This document shows positions 9,631 to 17,732 of a DNA stretch of 64,000 nucleotides, piece by piece. The DNA comes from Pedobacter ginsengisoli. Lineage in GTDB: Bacteria > Bacteroidota > Bacteroidia > Sphingobacteriales > Sphingobacteriaceae. The stretch spans positions 3,469,555 to 3,533,554 of the forward strand of contig NZ_CP024091.1 of assembly GCF_002736205.1 (NCBI RefSeq). Reading direction: 5' to 3'. The first letter of the stretch is position 1; each line of letters opens with the position of its first letter. Below the pieces are notes generated by a model. The model saw only the letters and a program-made list of their open reading frames with translations, was not told where the DNA came from and made no database searches. Made by a program: the position numbers and the translations under genes.

Positions 9631-10941
9631 TTGTTATTCGAAGAATTAAACCTGATTGAGCCAATTTTAAAAGCGCTCCAAACAGAAGGTTATACGCAAC
9701 CAACCCCAATACAAGAACAATCCATTCCATCCATACTTCAAAACAAAGATCTGTTAGGGTGTGCACAAACAGGTACAGGAAAAACTGCCGCATTTGCCAT
9801 CCCAATGTTACAGCTACTTAGCAAACCTCACACCAATACCAAAATACACAAAGCTATAAAAGCATTGGTATTAACACCAACTCGTGAACTTGCTATACAA
9901 ATTGAAGAGAGCTTTAAAGCCTACGGAAAAAACCTCCCTTTAAAACAGCTGGTAATATTTGGTGGTGTAGGACAAAAAGCACAAACAGATGCACTACACA
10001 GAGGCATCGATATTCTTGTTGCTACTCCAGGAAGATTACTTGATCTCATGAACCAGGGCTTCATCAGCCTGCGTGACATTGAGATATTTGTTCTTGATGA
10101 GGCAGACAGGATGCTCGATATGGGTTTCATCCATGATGTAAAAAAAGTGATTGCTAAACTGCCGGCCAAAAGGCAAACGCTGTTTTTTTCGGCTACAATG
10201 CCAAAAGAGATACAGACTTTAGCCGACACTATCCTTACAAATCCTGTTAAAGTTGAAGTTACCCCTGTTTCTTCAACAGCAGAAAAAATACAGCAAGAGA
10301 TCTTTTATGTAGAGAAATCCGATAAGAAGAACTTATTGCATCACATATTAAAAGATAAAACCATTCAAACAGCATTGGTATTTGCCCGAACAAAACATGG
10401 TGCCGATCGTATTGTAAAAGATCTCATCAAGGTTGGTGTTAAAGCAGAAGCCATTCATGGCAATAAATCGCAAAATGCCAGACAACGTGCCTTAACCAAT
10501 TTCAAAGCAAAAACCACACGTATATTGGTTGCTACTGATATTGCAGCACGTGGCATTGATGTTGATGAACTAATGCATGTTATTAATTACGAACTGCCAA
10601 ATATCCCCGAAACTTATGTTCATAGAATTGGCCGTACTGGTCGTGCAGGCTTAAGCGGTACTGCACTTTCATTCTGTGATTCAGAGGAAAAAGAATTCCT
10701 GGATGATATCGAGAAATTAATTGGCTTAAAAATACCTGTAACAGAAGATCATCCTTATGCGATGAGCTGGCAAAGCCTAATGTCAGGTGCAGCCGCAGCT
10801 AAATCAAAAGGAAAAGCTAAACCATCAAGAGGGCAACGTGCTGAAAAAACAGAGCGTCAGCCAAACCTAAGCGGTGCTAAAAGAAAACCGGGTGGCGGGA
10901 ACAGGCGCTGGGGAAATAACAACAAAAAGAAGTCAAATTAA
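9631..10941 (+). CDS. DEAD-box ATP-dependent RNA helicase (RhlE-like), TTG start
   Basis: A 436-residue helicase with all motifs in order: Q motif (PTPIQEQ, 24-30), I (AQTGTGKT, 45-52), Ia (PTRELA), Ib (TPGR), II (DEAD, 156-159), III (SAT, 187-189), IV (LVFART), V (TDIAARGIDV) and VI (HRIGRTGRAG). The C-terminal tail of about 60 residues is basic and low in complexity, as in RhlE-type enzymes that remodel RNA in ribosome assembly or decay. The start is TTG at 9631: an in-frame stop lies at 9616-9618 and the first in-frame ATG falls after the Q motif and motif I, so an ATG start would destroy the fold. A strong terminator follows about 90 bases downstream. Confidence 0.92.
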   Translation: MLFEELNLIEPILKALQTEGYTQPTPIQEQSIPSILQNKDLLGCAQTGTGKTAAFAIPMLQLLSKPHTNTKIHKAIKALVLTPTRELAIQIEESFKAYGKNLPLKQLVIFGGVGQKAQTDALHRGIDILVATPGRLLDLMNQGFISLRDIEIFVLDEADRMLDMGFIHDVKKVIAKLPAKRQTLFFSATMPKEIQTLADTILTNPVKVEVTPVSSTAEKIQQEIFYVEKSDKKNLLHHILKDKTIQTALVFARTKHGADRIVKDLIKVGVKAEAIHGNKSQNARQRALTNFKAKTTRILVATDIAARGIDVDELMHVINYELPNIPETYVHRIGRTGRAGLSGTALSFCDSEEKEFLDDIEKLIGLKIPVTEDHPYAMSWQSLMSGAAAAKSKGKAKPSRGQRAEKTERQPNLSGAKRKPGGGNRRWGNNNKKKSN

Positions 10942-11030
10942 GTATCTGTTTTCGGGCTGCATTAATTTGCGCTGAAGAAGCACAAAAGAACGACAAGCCC
11001 TATTCCAGACACTGAATTTGTAGGAAAAAT

Positions 11031-11072
11031 AAAAAAGGGTAGGATCTTCGAATGAAAATCCTACCCTTTTTT
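11031..11072. terminator. bidirectional rho-independent terminator
   Basis: A perfect 15-bp stem (arms 11031-11045 and 11058-11072, core gggtaggat/atcctaccc) encloses a 12-nt loop, with A6 on one side and T6 on the other. It can terminate the helicase transcript on the plus strand and the desaturase transcript on the minus strand. Confidence 0.9.
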
Positions 11073-11256
11073 GCAATTTATATTTCTTGTATTGTTAGCT
11101 AAAGCAAATATTTCAGTAGCTATATGGATTGATTTGGATTATCTATTGGCATTATCTAATGTCTCATACTTCTTTTAACTTACAATCTCAATCAGTAAAC
11201 TCAACCCCCATCTCCCTGCAGTCTATAAAACACTACTGCTTTTCGTACCTTTACTA

Positions 11257-11277
11257 CAAATTCAGTGACTGAATTTG
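11257..11277. repeat. perfect dyad caaattcagt-g-actgaatttg
   Basis: Ten-base arms separated by one base, located 8 bases beyond the desaturase stop. The right arm actgaatttg is repeated exactly at 11011-11020, just before the terminator. There is no U tract, so this is not an obvious terminator; a protein-binding site or a small repeat remnant is possible. Confidence 0.6.
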
Positions 11278-11284
11278 CCCCCTC

Positions 11285-12016
11285 TTAATTTGACTTTCTT
11301 AACTTAATAATCCTCATCCAGTGCATCACCTTCATAATCGGATAAGTTGGATCAAACTCAAACCACTTCGTTGCAAAATTTGGGCTATTAGGCCTTTTAT
11401 GATGATTATTCTGGAATAACTCTCCTAGCATCAGAAAATCGAATGGCAAAGAGTTTTTGCTATGATCATTATTGTCATGATTAGAATAACCATATTTATG
11501 TCCGCACCAGTTTACAATAGCGCCATGAAGTGGCCCCATCAAAAAGTGAATAGGCAACAATAAAAACATCCACCATGCAGTAGCAAAAGTTACGTAGAAC
11601 CAAACGTAAAAGCTAATAAACACCATGCGTGTAATCCATGAGTCCCCTATCTTATCAATAAGTGGCCATGCAGGATAGTTATCACGAAACTGCTCCTCAG
11701 GCTCATGGTTATATTTTGAATAATTCAGATAAATATTTTTTGTCTGAATCATCATACCCCATACATCTTTTACAAAATGTGGAGAATGAGGGTCCTTTTC
11801 CGTATCACTAAAAGCATGATGCATACGATGTAAAATCGCATATGCCCTTGGATTTAAAAACGAAGAACCCTGAGACAAAAAGGTAATTACATAAAAGAAC
11901 TTCTCCCAAAAACCATTCATTTTAAACATCTTATGCGAGGCGTAACGATGTAAAAAGAAAGTTTGAGAAAAAAGAGACAAAAACCAATGTGCAAGAAAAA
12001 ATATTAAAATTATCAT
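11285..12016 (-). CDS. membrane fatty-acid (acyl-CoA-type) desaturase
   Basis: About 243 residues from ATG 12016, which follows the cupin stop by one base and has ggaag just upstream. An in-frame ATG at 12061 would overlap the cupin gene by 44 bases and is less likely. The three histidine clusters of the di-iron membrane desaturases are present: HRYASH, HRMHH and NNHHKRP, plus WCGHKYG, with several hydrophobic helices around them. These enzymes place a cis double bond (usually delta-9) in acyl chains using O2 and an electron donor, and so adjust membrane fluidity. It is shorter than the family's usual 270-300 residues but has all boxes. Translational coupling to the cupin gene is evident. Confidence 0.85.
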   Translation of the reverse strand: MIILIFFLAHWFLSLFSQTFFLHRYASHKMFKMNGFWEKFFYVITFLSQGSSFLNPRAYAILHRMHHAFSDTEKDPHSPHFVKDVWGMMIQTKNIYLNYSKYNHEPEEQFRDNYPAWPLIDKIGDSWITRMVFISFYVWFYVTFATAWWMFLLLPIHFLMGPLHGAIVNWCGHKYGYSNHDNNDHSKNSLPFDFLMLGELFQNNHHKRPNSPNFATKWFEFDPTYPIMKVMHWMRIIKLRKSN

Positions 12017-12017
12017 A

Positions 12018-12515
12018 CTATCTTCCAAAGTCATCCTGAACCCTAACAATATCGCTCTCATCTGATGGACTTGCCGGGTCTGTATGCTGCCAGATTTCTG
12101 AAACTATTCCCCAATCGTCTAATCCAATTAAACGATGTCTTTCACCTTGTTTTAATTTAATGCTTTGTCCGGGAGTTAGTTGTTTTACCTCACCTTGGTC
12201 ATCAGTATCACTTGTAATTACACCTACAGTGCCGTTAACTACTCTCCATATTTCGGCACGACGGTGATGATATTGCCATGATAAACGTGTGTTTGGAGCA
12301 ACAATTAATATTTTTGGGCTCAATTTACCCGAGATTTTAAGGTCATCAACATTTAAACCTTCAAAATAAACGTTTGCAAATTGCTGTGCCTGTTCTTCAT
12401 CAATTACAAAAAAACCTCCCCAAGGGCGGGTCTCATCACGGTTAACAACATTAAAACCTTCAATCTTTAAACGTTGTGCAACGCCTTCAAATATTTCTTT
12501 TTTCTGATCTGACAT
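12018..12515 (-). CDS. cupin-domain protein, type II phosphomannose-isomerase-like
   Basis: A 165-residue protein with the cupin fold of type II mannose-6-phosphate isomerase/mannose-1-phosphate guanylyltransferase C-terminal domains: RPWGGFFVI near the N-terminus, [18 protein letters not shown] (metal-binding His-His and Glu, cupin motif 1), and later [14 protein letters not shown] (motif 2). Such stand-alone domains in Bacteroidota are often called sugar isomerases, but the activity is rarely tested. The stop codon is one base from the desaturase ATG, so the two are translated from one message. Start ATG 12515. Confidence 0.75.
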   Translation of the reverse strand: MSDQKKEIFEGVAQRLKIEGFNVVNRDETRPWGGFFVIDEEQAQQFANVYFEGLNVDDLKISGKLSPKILIVAPNTRLSWQYHHRRAEIWRVVNGTVGVITSDTDDQGEVKQLTPGQSIKLKQGERHRLIGLDDWGIVSEIWQHTDPASPSDESDIVRVQDDFGR

Positions 12516-12610
12516 TTTATAAGTGGTATATTTTAAACCCCAAACTTACTTAAAACTGCCTTAGCTTTCATTAACAGAGGCAAAAAAAATCAAAAAACGG
12601 CTTGCAAGGA

Positions 12611-13201
12611 CTATTCAATGAAGCTATCAATATCAGACAGATCAACATTTAAGTCAATTATCAGATCATACAGCAGAGAAATATTTTTATCAGCAGGATT
12701 AAGCCTTCCCCTAAGCAAATCAGAATACTTATCCAGGAACTCATCATACATCTCCTCTGGTATTTCAACTTCATTAAGTTTAATCTGACAGCTGGTATGG
12801 TACAGCAATTGCGAAATAGAAAAATAAACAGCATTTAAATTATAGAGCAGGTCCTTATAGCTTTTACTCTCCCAATCAATAATATAAGCATAGTAATTAT
12901 CAGAAGCGAGCAAATTATACTCTTCATTTTCCATCACCTCTAACTCATCAAGGTTATTTATCAGCAGATAAGTTTTAGAACATTTTATTACCTTATCAAC
13001 AGAACTTAGCAGAATTCTTACCACATCATCATCAACTGAATCCAGCAATTCAAAATCATCCGGCGAAATTGAATCAGGCTCAATCAGGCCTTTTAAATCC
13101 GAGAGATCTTTTTCAAAAGCGATCATAAAGCCATTCTTGCAAAGCTCATTTATAATAAAACTTAGTACATGAGGTACAAGCCCTTTAATGCTGTCTTCCA
13201 A
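12611..13201 (-). CDS. hypothetical acidic protein, 196 aa
   Basis: I do not recognise this protein. It is strongly acidic (runs such as DSVDDDVVR and NLDELEVMENEE), has no signal peptide or membrane helix, and is predicted to be mainly helical and cytoplasmic. The same-strand response-regulator gene lies upstream, separated by its terminator (13265-13284), so this gene is probably transcribed on its own. The continuous frame with normal codon use and a standard ATG supports a real gene. Confidence 0.6.
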   Translation of the reverse strand: MEDSIKGLVPHVLSFIINELCKNGFMIAFEKDLSDLKGLIEPDSISPDDFELLDSVDDDVVRILLSSVDKVIKCSKTYLLINNLDELEVMENEEYNLLASDNYYAYIIDWESKSYKDLLYNLNAVYFSISQLLYHTSCQIKLNEVEIPEEMYDEFLDKYSDLLRGRLNPADKNISLLYDLIIDLNVDLSDIDSFIE

Positions 13202-13264
13202 AACTCTAACTTTTAAATGCTATTCGTTGAAGTTAATTACATCTCGGGATATTACAAAATAAAA

Positions 13265-13284
13265 AAGAGGGCGAGTGCCCTCTT
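13265..13284 (-). terminator. terminator of the single-domain response regulator
   Basis: An 8-bp stem (13265-13272 and 13277-13284, aagagggc/gccctctt) with a 4-nt loop. Read on the minus strand it is followed by a run of T, just after the regulator stop at 13309. Confidence 0.75.
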
Positions 13285-13308
13285 CTCCTATTTATCAAGA
13301 CTTATATA

Positions 13309-13671
13309 CTATTTTGTCAGCTGCAAATTAATGCGCTTTACAATATAATCTATGTCAAATGGCTTACTTATGTAATCATTTGCGCCCGCGTCTAAGCTTT
13401 TTTGTTTGTTCTGGTCATCTGCAGACATCACTATGATTGGAATGTGTTTGGTAAATGGATCATTTTTTAAATCATCACAAATATCTGTTCCATTACCATC
13501 AGGTATCATTACATCTAAAATAAAAAGATCCGGAACGCTGTCATTCAATTTACTTTTTAGCTCTTTAAAAGTAGACGAAAGTTGTAGTTCGTACCCTTCA
13601 TCTTTAAGCAGAACTTCAATAATGTACCTTATATCTTCATCATCTTCTAATACGTGTATTCTCTTTGTCAT
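13309..13671 (-). CDS. single-domain response regulator (CheY-like receiver)
   Basis: About 120 residues from ATG 13671 (MTKRIHVLEDDED). An ATG 63 bases upstream is in frame but adds an extension not expected in the family. Receiver features: acidic pocket EDDED near residue 9, phospho-acceptor Asp53 in ILDVMIP, a Ser switch residue (VMSADD) and conserved Lys in ISKPFD. There is no output domain, so it acts by protein contact or as a phosphorelay intermediate. No kinase is adjacent; the hybrid kinase at 2497 and the kinase at 45199 are possible but unproven partners. A terminator follows directly. Confidence 0.85.
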   Translation of the reverse strand: MTKRIHVLEDDEDIRYIIEVLLKDEGYELQLSSTFKELKSKLNDSVPDLFILDVMIPDGNGTDICDDLKNDPFTKHIPIIVMSADDQNKQKSLDAGANDYISKPFDIDYIVKRINLQLTK

Positions 13672-13771
13672 AACGGATCTTATATTTATATGGGTTTTGG
13701 CATATCCTAGCAACAATTTTGCCATATATGACAAACCACTATATAATTGTTACTTATTAGTAAAAAAATAA

Positions 13772-15091
13772 CTACGGTTTAGCCTTTATCCATGTAGAAA
13801 TATCTGTAATCAACACATCAGATACACTTACAGGTATATTGTATTGTGCCATCGTTCCTTTTTCTGTTTGCGGACTTAAAAGATGATTAAGTTCAGGATA
13901 CAGCTTAGCCATAGATCCTTTTTTCTTACCTATTGCAGTATTCCATAAATTATAATCGGTAGTCGAAACCTGGAAATCATTCCCTCCCTGGCCAACAAAA
14001 ATACGTTGCTTTGCCAATTTCTTTGCCCCAACAACCTGATCGTTTACATTGATATCAATCCAGTAAGAAGCTGGTAAACCTAACAACACCGAATCAGGCT
14101 TCATGTTACCAAGCTTAGTTATCCTGGTTACATCCAGCTCTTTGATAACGGTATCAAGCGTTTTCTTCCCAGCTTCACTAGTATCTTTTGATAAGCTAAA
14201 CATATATTTATTTTGTTCAACCAAAAGATCTGTAAACTTCCTTGCAGGGGCAGCAAGCATAATAATCCCATTCAAATCCGGAGCCAAAGTAGCAATTCTG
14301 GGGGCAATCATACCTCCAAGGCTGTGTCCTAGCACATAAATCTGTTTCTTATTCACCTCAGGTAACGTTCTTGCAAGCGCAATTGCTGCAAGTGCATCAT
14401 CCATCACCTCTTCTTTAACAGTAAAAGCCTTTCCAAATTCGCCTGCATAAATCATCGTTCTTTTTACATAGCGTATTGTAGCTATTCCTTTTGATGCCAA
14501 ACCTACAGCAATATCCTTAAGTGGTTTATTTGGGCCAACAGTCTCATCCATATCAGCCGGGCCTGATCCATGAACCAAAACAACAACCGGGTAGCTGCTA
14601 AGTTTTTTCGGCACAGTTAACATGCCAACCAAACTATGCCCGGGAGTTTTAACATTTATTTCAGTTTCCTTATACAAAGTTGTATCAGCATATGCCGGGA
14701 GTGTATAAGTAGGTGCTGTAGACTTTGGCTGAAGAAAAAATCCAACTATCTTTTCCGCCTTATTAAAGGCCAAAAGAAAATTCTGTTCATCATTTGTAAA
14801 TTTCCCCTCCAAGGTAACCACAAAATATTGTCCCTGAGTTTTACTGCTTACCACATCAAGTGTTTCAATCTTACCTAATTTCTCTGAAATTTGTGTCCAT
14901 ATTTTTTTTAGATCCTCCTCAGGAACTTTAGCCTTAAAGGTACTATCCATAAATCCATAAGCTTCGGTATATTTTTGTTCTTCCAAGAGCTTGAAAAAGT
15001 CTTGTGAGCGACCTAACAAATTCAGCACACCTTGTGAGAACGCAGTTGTTGTAACAAACAATGCAAAAATTAATAGAATTACTTTCTTCAT
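13772..15091 (-). CDS. secreted alpha/beta hydrolase with N-terminal DUF3887 domain
   Basis: A 439-residue exported protein. The signal peptide is MKKVILLIFALFVTTTAFSQ. Residues about 25-120 form a DUF3887-type domain (FFKLLEEQKYTEAYGFMD), followed by a serine hydrolase: oxyanion segment LVHGSGP (about 172-178), nucleophile elbow GHSLGG with Ser257, an Asp in GQGGNDF and the His in PELNHLL. The family includes esterases, dienelactone-hydrolase-like enzymes and peptidase-like enzymes; the substrate is unknown. It is monocistronic and divergent from the OmpR-type regulator at 15249. Confidence 0.83.
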   Translation of the reverse strand: MKKVILLIFALFVTTTAFSQGVLNLLGRSQDFFKLLEEQKYTEAYGFMDSTFKAKVPEEDLKKIWTQISEKLGKIETLDVVSSKTQGQYFVVTLEGKFTNDEQNFLLAFNKAEKIVGFFLQPKSTAPTYTLPAYADTTLYKETEINVKTPGHSLVGMLTVPKKLSSYPVVVLVHGSGPADMDETVGPNKPLKDIAVGLASKGIATIRYVKRTMIYAGEFGKAFTVKEEVMDDALAAIALARTLPEVNKKQIYVLGHSLGGMIAPRIATLAPDLNGIIMLAAPARKFTDLLVEQNKYMFSLSKDTSEAGKKTLDTVIKELDVTRITKLGNMKPDSVLLGLPASYWIDINVNDQVVGAKKLAKQRIFVGQGGNDFQVSTTDYNLWNTAIGKKKGSMAKLYPELNHLLSPQTEKGTMAQYNIPVSVSDVLITDISTWIKAKP

Positions 15092-15248
15092 TTAAATAAT
15101 AATTGATTTTTCAGGTCTTTCGTTTTCAGACTTCAAATCAAAGCTAACATTATTTAATAAAAAATAGTTTTAATGTAACATTTTGTACCAATAAACTGTT
15201 TATTGATCTTAATGTTATATTTTTCGACCTTTTCACAGCACAAAGTAC

Positions 15249-15932
15249 ATGAAGATATTATTGATTGAAGATGAACCTGGTTTAATTTCTGTAATGGTCA
15301 GAGGATTAACGGAAGCTAATATGCAGGTAAGTGTTGCAGCAGATGGGACTACAGGATTAGAAATGGCATTAAAGCACCAGTTTGACCTGATTATTCTTGA
15401 TATCATGCTGCCTGGCATAAACGGAATACAAATTTGCCGTGAAGTACGTAAAGTAAATAAAACAGTGAGCATCCTGATGCTTACTGCGCTGGGAAGTACA
15501 GAAAATATAGTAACTGGATTAGATAGCGGAGCTGATGATTACCTGGTTAAGCCATTCAAATTTGCTGAACTCGAGGCCCGCATACGTTCGCTCGTTAGAA
15601 GAAGGGGCACACAGGGGCAAGAAGAAAACAGCATCCATATTGGCGACCTTGAACTGGATTTCAGTTCCAAAACTGCAAAAAGGAATAACAAACCCATTAA
15701 CCTCACAGCAACAGAATATCGCCTGCTCGAGTACTTTGTAAAGAATGCCAATAAAATACTTTCACGCATACAAATCCTCGAAAATGTATGGGATATCGAC
15801 TTTAATATGGGCACCAACGTAGTCGATGTATATGTAAACTACCTCAGAAAAAAGATAGATAGTGGCACGGGGCAAAAATTAATCCACACCGTATTTGGAA
15901 TGGGCTATATCTTGAAAGAAGATCCCTCATAA
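15249..15932 (+). CDS. OmpR/PhoB-family response regulator without adjacent kinase
   Basis: A 227-residue regulator: receiver at 1-115 with acidic residues IEDE (6-9), phospho-acceptor Asp51 (IILDIMLPG), Thr switch (MLTALG) and Lys in LVKPFKF; winged-helix DNA-binding domain at about 130-225 (NLTATEYRLLEYF, then GTNVVDVYVNYLRKKID). Members bind direct repeats upstream of target promoters. Such regulators usually pair with a downstream kinase, but here about 300 non-coding bases are followed by a UspA-like gene. Start ATG 15249. The spacer to the divergent hydrolase is short enough for the regulator to act on its own promoter or the neighbour's, but no repeat pair stands out. Confidence 0.9.
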   Translation: MKILLIEDEPGLISVMVRGLTEANMQVSVAADGTTGLEMALKHQFDLIILDIMLPGINGIQICREVRKVNKTVSILMLTALGSTENIVTGLDSGADDYLVKPFKFAELEARIRSLVRRRGTQGQEENSIHIGDLELDFSSKTAKRNNKPINLTATEYRLLEYFVKNANKILSRIQILENVWDIDFNMGTNVVDVYVNYLRKKIDSGTGQKLIHTVFGMGYILKEDPS

Positions 15933-16230
15933 AATATTATTAGGCTATACAAAGATTTTATAGCCATTCGTTCTCAGGAAAAAGTAGGTGCCTAGATCAA
16001 AATTTTACTGCCCGTTTGCGAAAGAGCCGAGAAATTAAACCCTAACTTCTAATCCTATTCTAATAAGTATAAACAGCCACTATCAAAACCAAAAACAAAC
16101 AACTATAAATCAACAACTTAATTAATTAGATAAATACATTTTTCTAATCAAATTCTAATTTACCTCTTATCCCATTTTAATGATTGAGGCCTAGTATTGC
16201 AGTATAACATTAACCTTTAATTATTTAGTT
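15933..16230. other. gene-free spacer upstream of UspA-like gene
   Basis: About 298 bases with no coding frame of note. The sequence is AT-rich with no strong hairpin, so it probably holds the promoter of the UspA-like/bestrophin pair. Nothing else is seen. Confidence 0.5.
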
Positions 16231-16722
16231 ATGCAAACAATACTTATCTCAACCGATTTTAATTGCAACTCAGTAAACTGCATCCCATCGCTATGCAAAC
16301 AACTACCTGAACAGGAACTGAACTTCATCTTTATCCATATGTTTAAGCTTTCCGACAGAATGGGCGATCTTTTAATGCTTTCCAGAAGGAACAAGGAATA
16401 CAAATATGTTAGTCAGCAGTTTTATGATCAGTGCGAGCTCATGAAACAAACTTACCCTCAAATCAAAGCCATTAAAATAGAGTTTTTTTACGGAAGTACA
16501 GTAGGCATGTTTCGCAATTATCTTGAAAACGCCGGAGTCACTCAAATCCTTGCCCCAGCCCATTGCTCAACTGATAAACTAAACAATAGCAGTATTGATC
16601 CTGCACTACTGATTCAGCGCTCAGGAACCCCAGTAATGCATATCAATGAAAACCAACCGGTTAAAGAACTTCCCAAAAGAAAGATCATCCTTGAACCTGA
16701 AACATTGTTAGCCGAAGCTTAA
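16231..16722 (+). CDS. UspA-like protein, 163 aa
   Basis: The opening MQTILISTDF with a following long helix and the later segment AGVTQILAPAHCSTDKLN resemble the alpha/beta universal-stress fold, and the final strand GTPVMHI fits the usual RSxxPVLVV ending of UspA domains. The nucleotide-binding glycine motif GxxGxxS is not present, so it would be a non-ATP-binding or divergent member. Several cysteines occur in the first half (NCNSVNCIPSLCK). It starts 30 bases before the bestrophin gene and is probably co-transcribed with it. Assignment to the family is tentative. Confidence 0.5.
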   Translation: MQTILISTDFNCNSVNCIPSLCKQLPEQELNFIFIHMFKLSDRMGDLLMLSRRNKEYKYVSQQFYDQCELMKQTYPQIKAIKIEFFYGSTVGMFRNYLENAGVTQILAPAHCSTDKLNNSSIDPALLIQRSGTPVMHINENQPVKELPKRKIILEPETLLAEA

Positions 16723-16751
16723 CAGTATTATTTCACCTAAAGATCAATCAT

Positions 16752-17681
16752 ATGCTATTAAAAGAAAATATTCCTCTTAGCTATATAGCCGGTAAGATCC
16801 GTAAAGAGATCATACTTGTAAGTGCCTATGCTATTTTAATAGCAGTAGTTTACAACACCTTTCATTTTACCAGGATTTCTATACCTATTGCCGTTCCCAC
16901 TATATTGGGAACGGTAATTTCTCTCTTGCTTGCCTTTAAATCTAACCAGGCATACGATCGCTGGTGGGAAGCAAGAACAATCTGGGGTGCAATTGTAAAT
17001 GACACCAGGAGCTTAACTCGTCAGTTATTAACCTTTGTAGACACCCCTTACGGACCAGCCGAAGGAAAAGCATTTTGCGAAAATATGGCAAAAAGACAAG
17101 TGGCCTGGTGCTATGCCCTTGGCAGGCATTTAAGGCGTCAGGATATTTTACCGGGCTTAGAAAAACTACTTTCGGAAGAAGACTACCGCTACATTAAAAC
17201 CTGCAACAATATTCCTCTGGCACTGCTGGAACTGCAAGGATTTGACCTCAGAAATGCACACAAACTGGAATGGATAAACACCTATCAGCAAGTAGAAATA
17301 GATAAAACCTTAACGCGTTTTTCTAATCATATGGGAGGTTGCGAAAGAATTAAGAACACCATTTTCCCTGCTACATATAGTGTTTATATCCATTTCTCAT
17401 TGCTCCTTTTTATTATGCTGTTGCCATTTGGCCTGATAGAATTTTTTGGTATTGTAGAAGTACCTTTAGTAATTGCGATCTCTTGTTCATTTTTTCTGAT
17501 AGAAAAAATGGCCATTCATCTTCAGGATCCTTTCGAGAATAAACCTACAGATACGCCAACAACAACAATTTGTAACAACATTGAGCGTGATGTAAAACAA
17601 ATGCTTAAAGAAAGTCACCGGCAAGATGAAAAACAGAATAGCGATTTATTGATAAAAACACAATTGTTTTATATCCTGTAA
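16752..17681 (+). CDS. bestrophin-family (UPF0187) membrane protein
   Basis: A 309-residue protein with the bestrophin signature KSNQAYDRWWEARTIWGAIV (about 62-81) followed by NDTRSLTRQ, and four or so hydrophobic segments, two near residues 20-60 and two near 210-255. Bacterial bestrophins form pentameric ion channels in the inner membrane; the studied Klebsiella homologue conducts cations, eukaryotic ones conduct chloride. The C-terminal half carries the HLQDPFENKPTDTP block that is typical of the family. It sits 30 bases after the UspA-like gene and ends at a strong hairpin shared with the convergent glycosidase gene. Confidence 0.88.
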   Translation: MLLKENIPLSYIAGKIRKEIILVSAYAILIAVVYNTFHFTRISIPIAVPTILGTVISLLLAFKSNQAYDRWWEARTIWGAIVNDTRSLTRQLLTFVDTPYGPAEGKAFCENMAKRQVAWCYALGRHLRRQDILPGLEKLLSEEDYRYIKTCNNIPLALLELQGFDLRNAHKLEWINTYQQVEIDKTLTRFSNHMGGCERIKNTIFPATYSVYIHFSLLLFIMLLPFGLIEFFGIVEVPLVIAISCSFFLIEKMAIHLQDPFENKPTDTPTTTICNNIERDVKQMLKESHRQDEKQNSDLLIKTQLFYIL

Positions 17682-17692
17682 GCAGTAACATT

Positions 17693-17723
17693 TCCTCACC
17701 CTGAGATTAACTCAGGGTGAGGA
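17693..17723. terminator. bidirectional hairpin between bestrophin and PUL
   Basis: A perfect 13-bp stem (17693-17705 and 17711-17723, arms tcctcaccctgag/ctcagggtgagga) with a 5-nt loop, placed between the ends of two convergent genes. The U tract is short on both sides, but stem strength and position support a terminator for both transcripts. Confidence 0.75.
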
Positions 17724-17732
17724 TCAATTTAA

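Larger units (their letters stand above)
10942..11284. other. gene-free convergent spacer (343 bp)
   Basis: No coding region is visible between the convergent helicase and desaturase genes. The spacer holds a strong terminator hairpin (11031-11072) and a 21-nt dyad at 11257-11277 whose arm sequence also occurs once, alone, at 11011-11020. The rest is AT-rich with no recognisable RNA or element. Confidence 0.6.
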
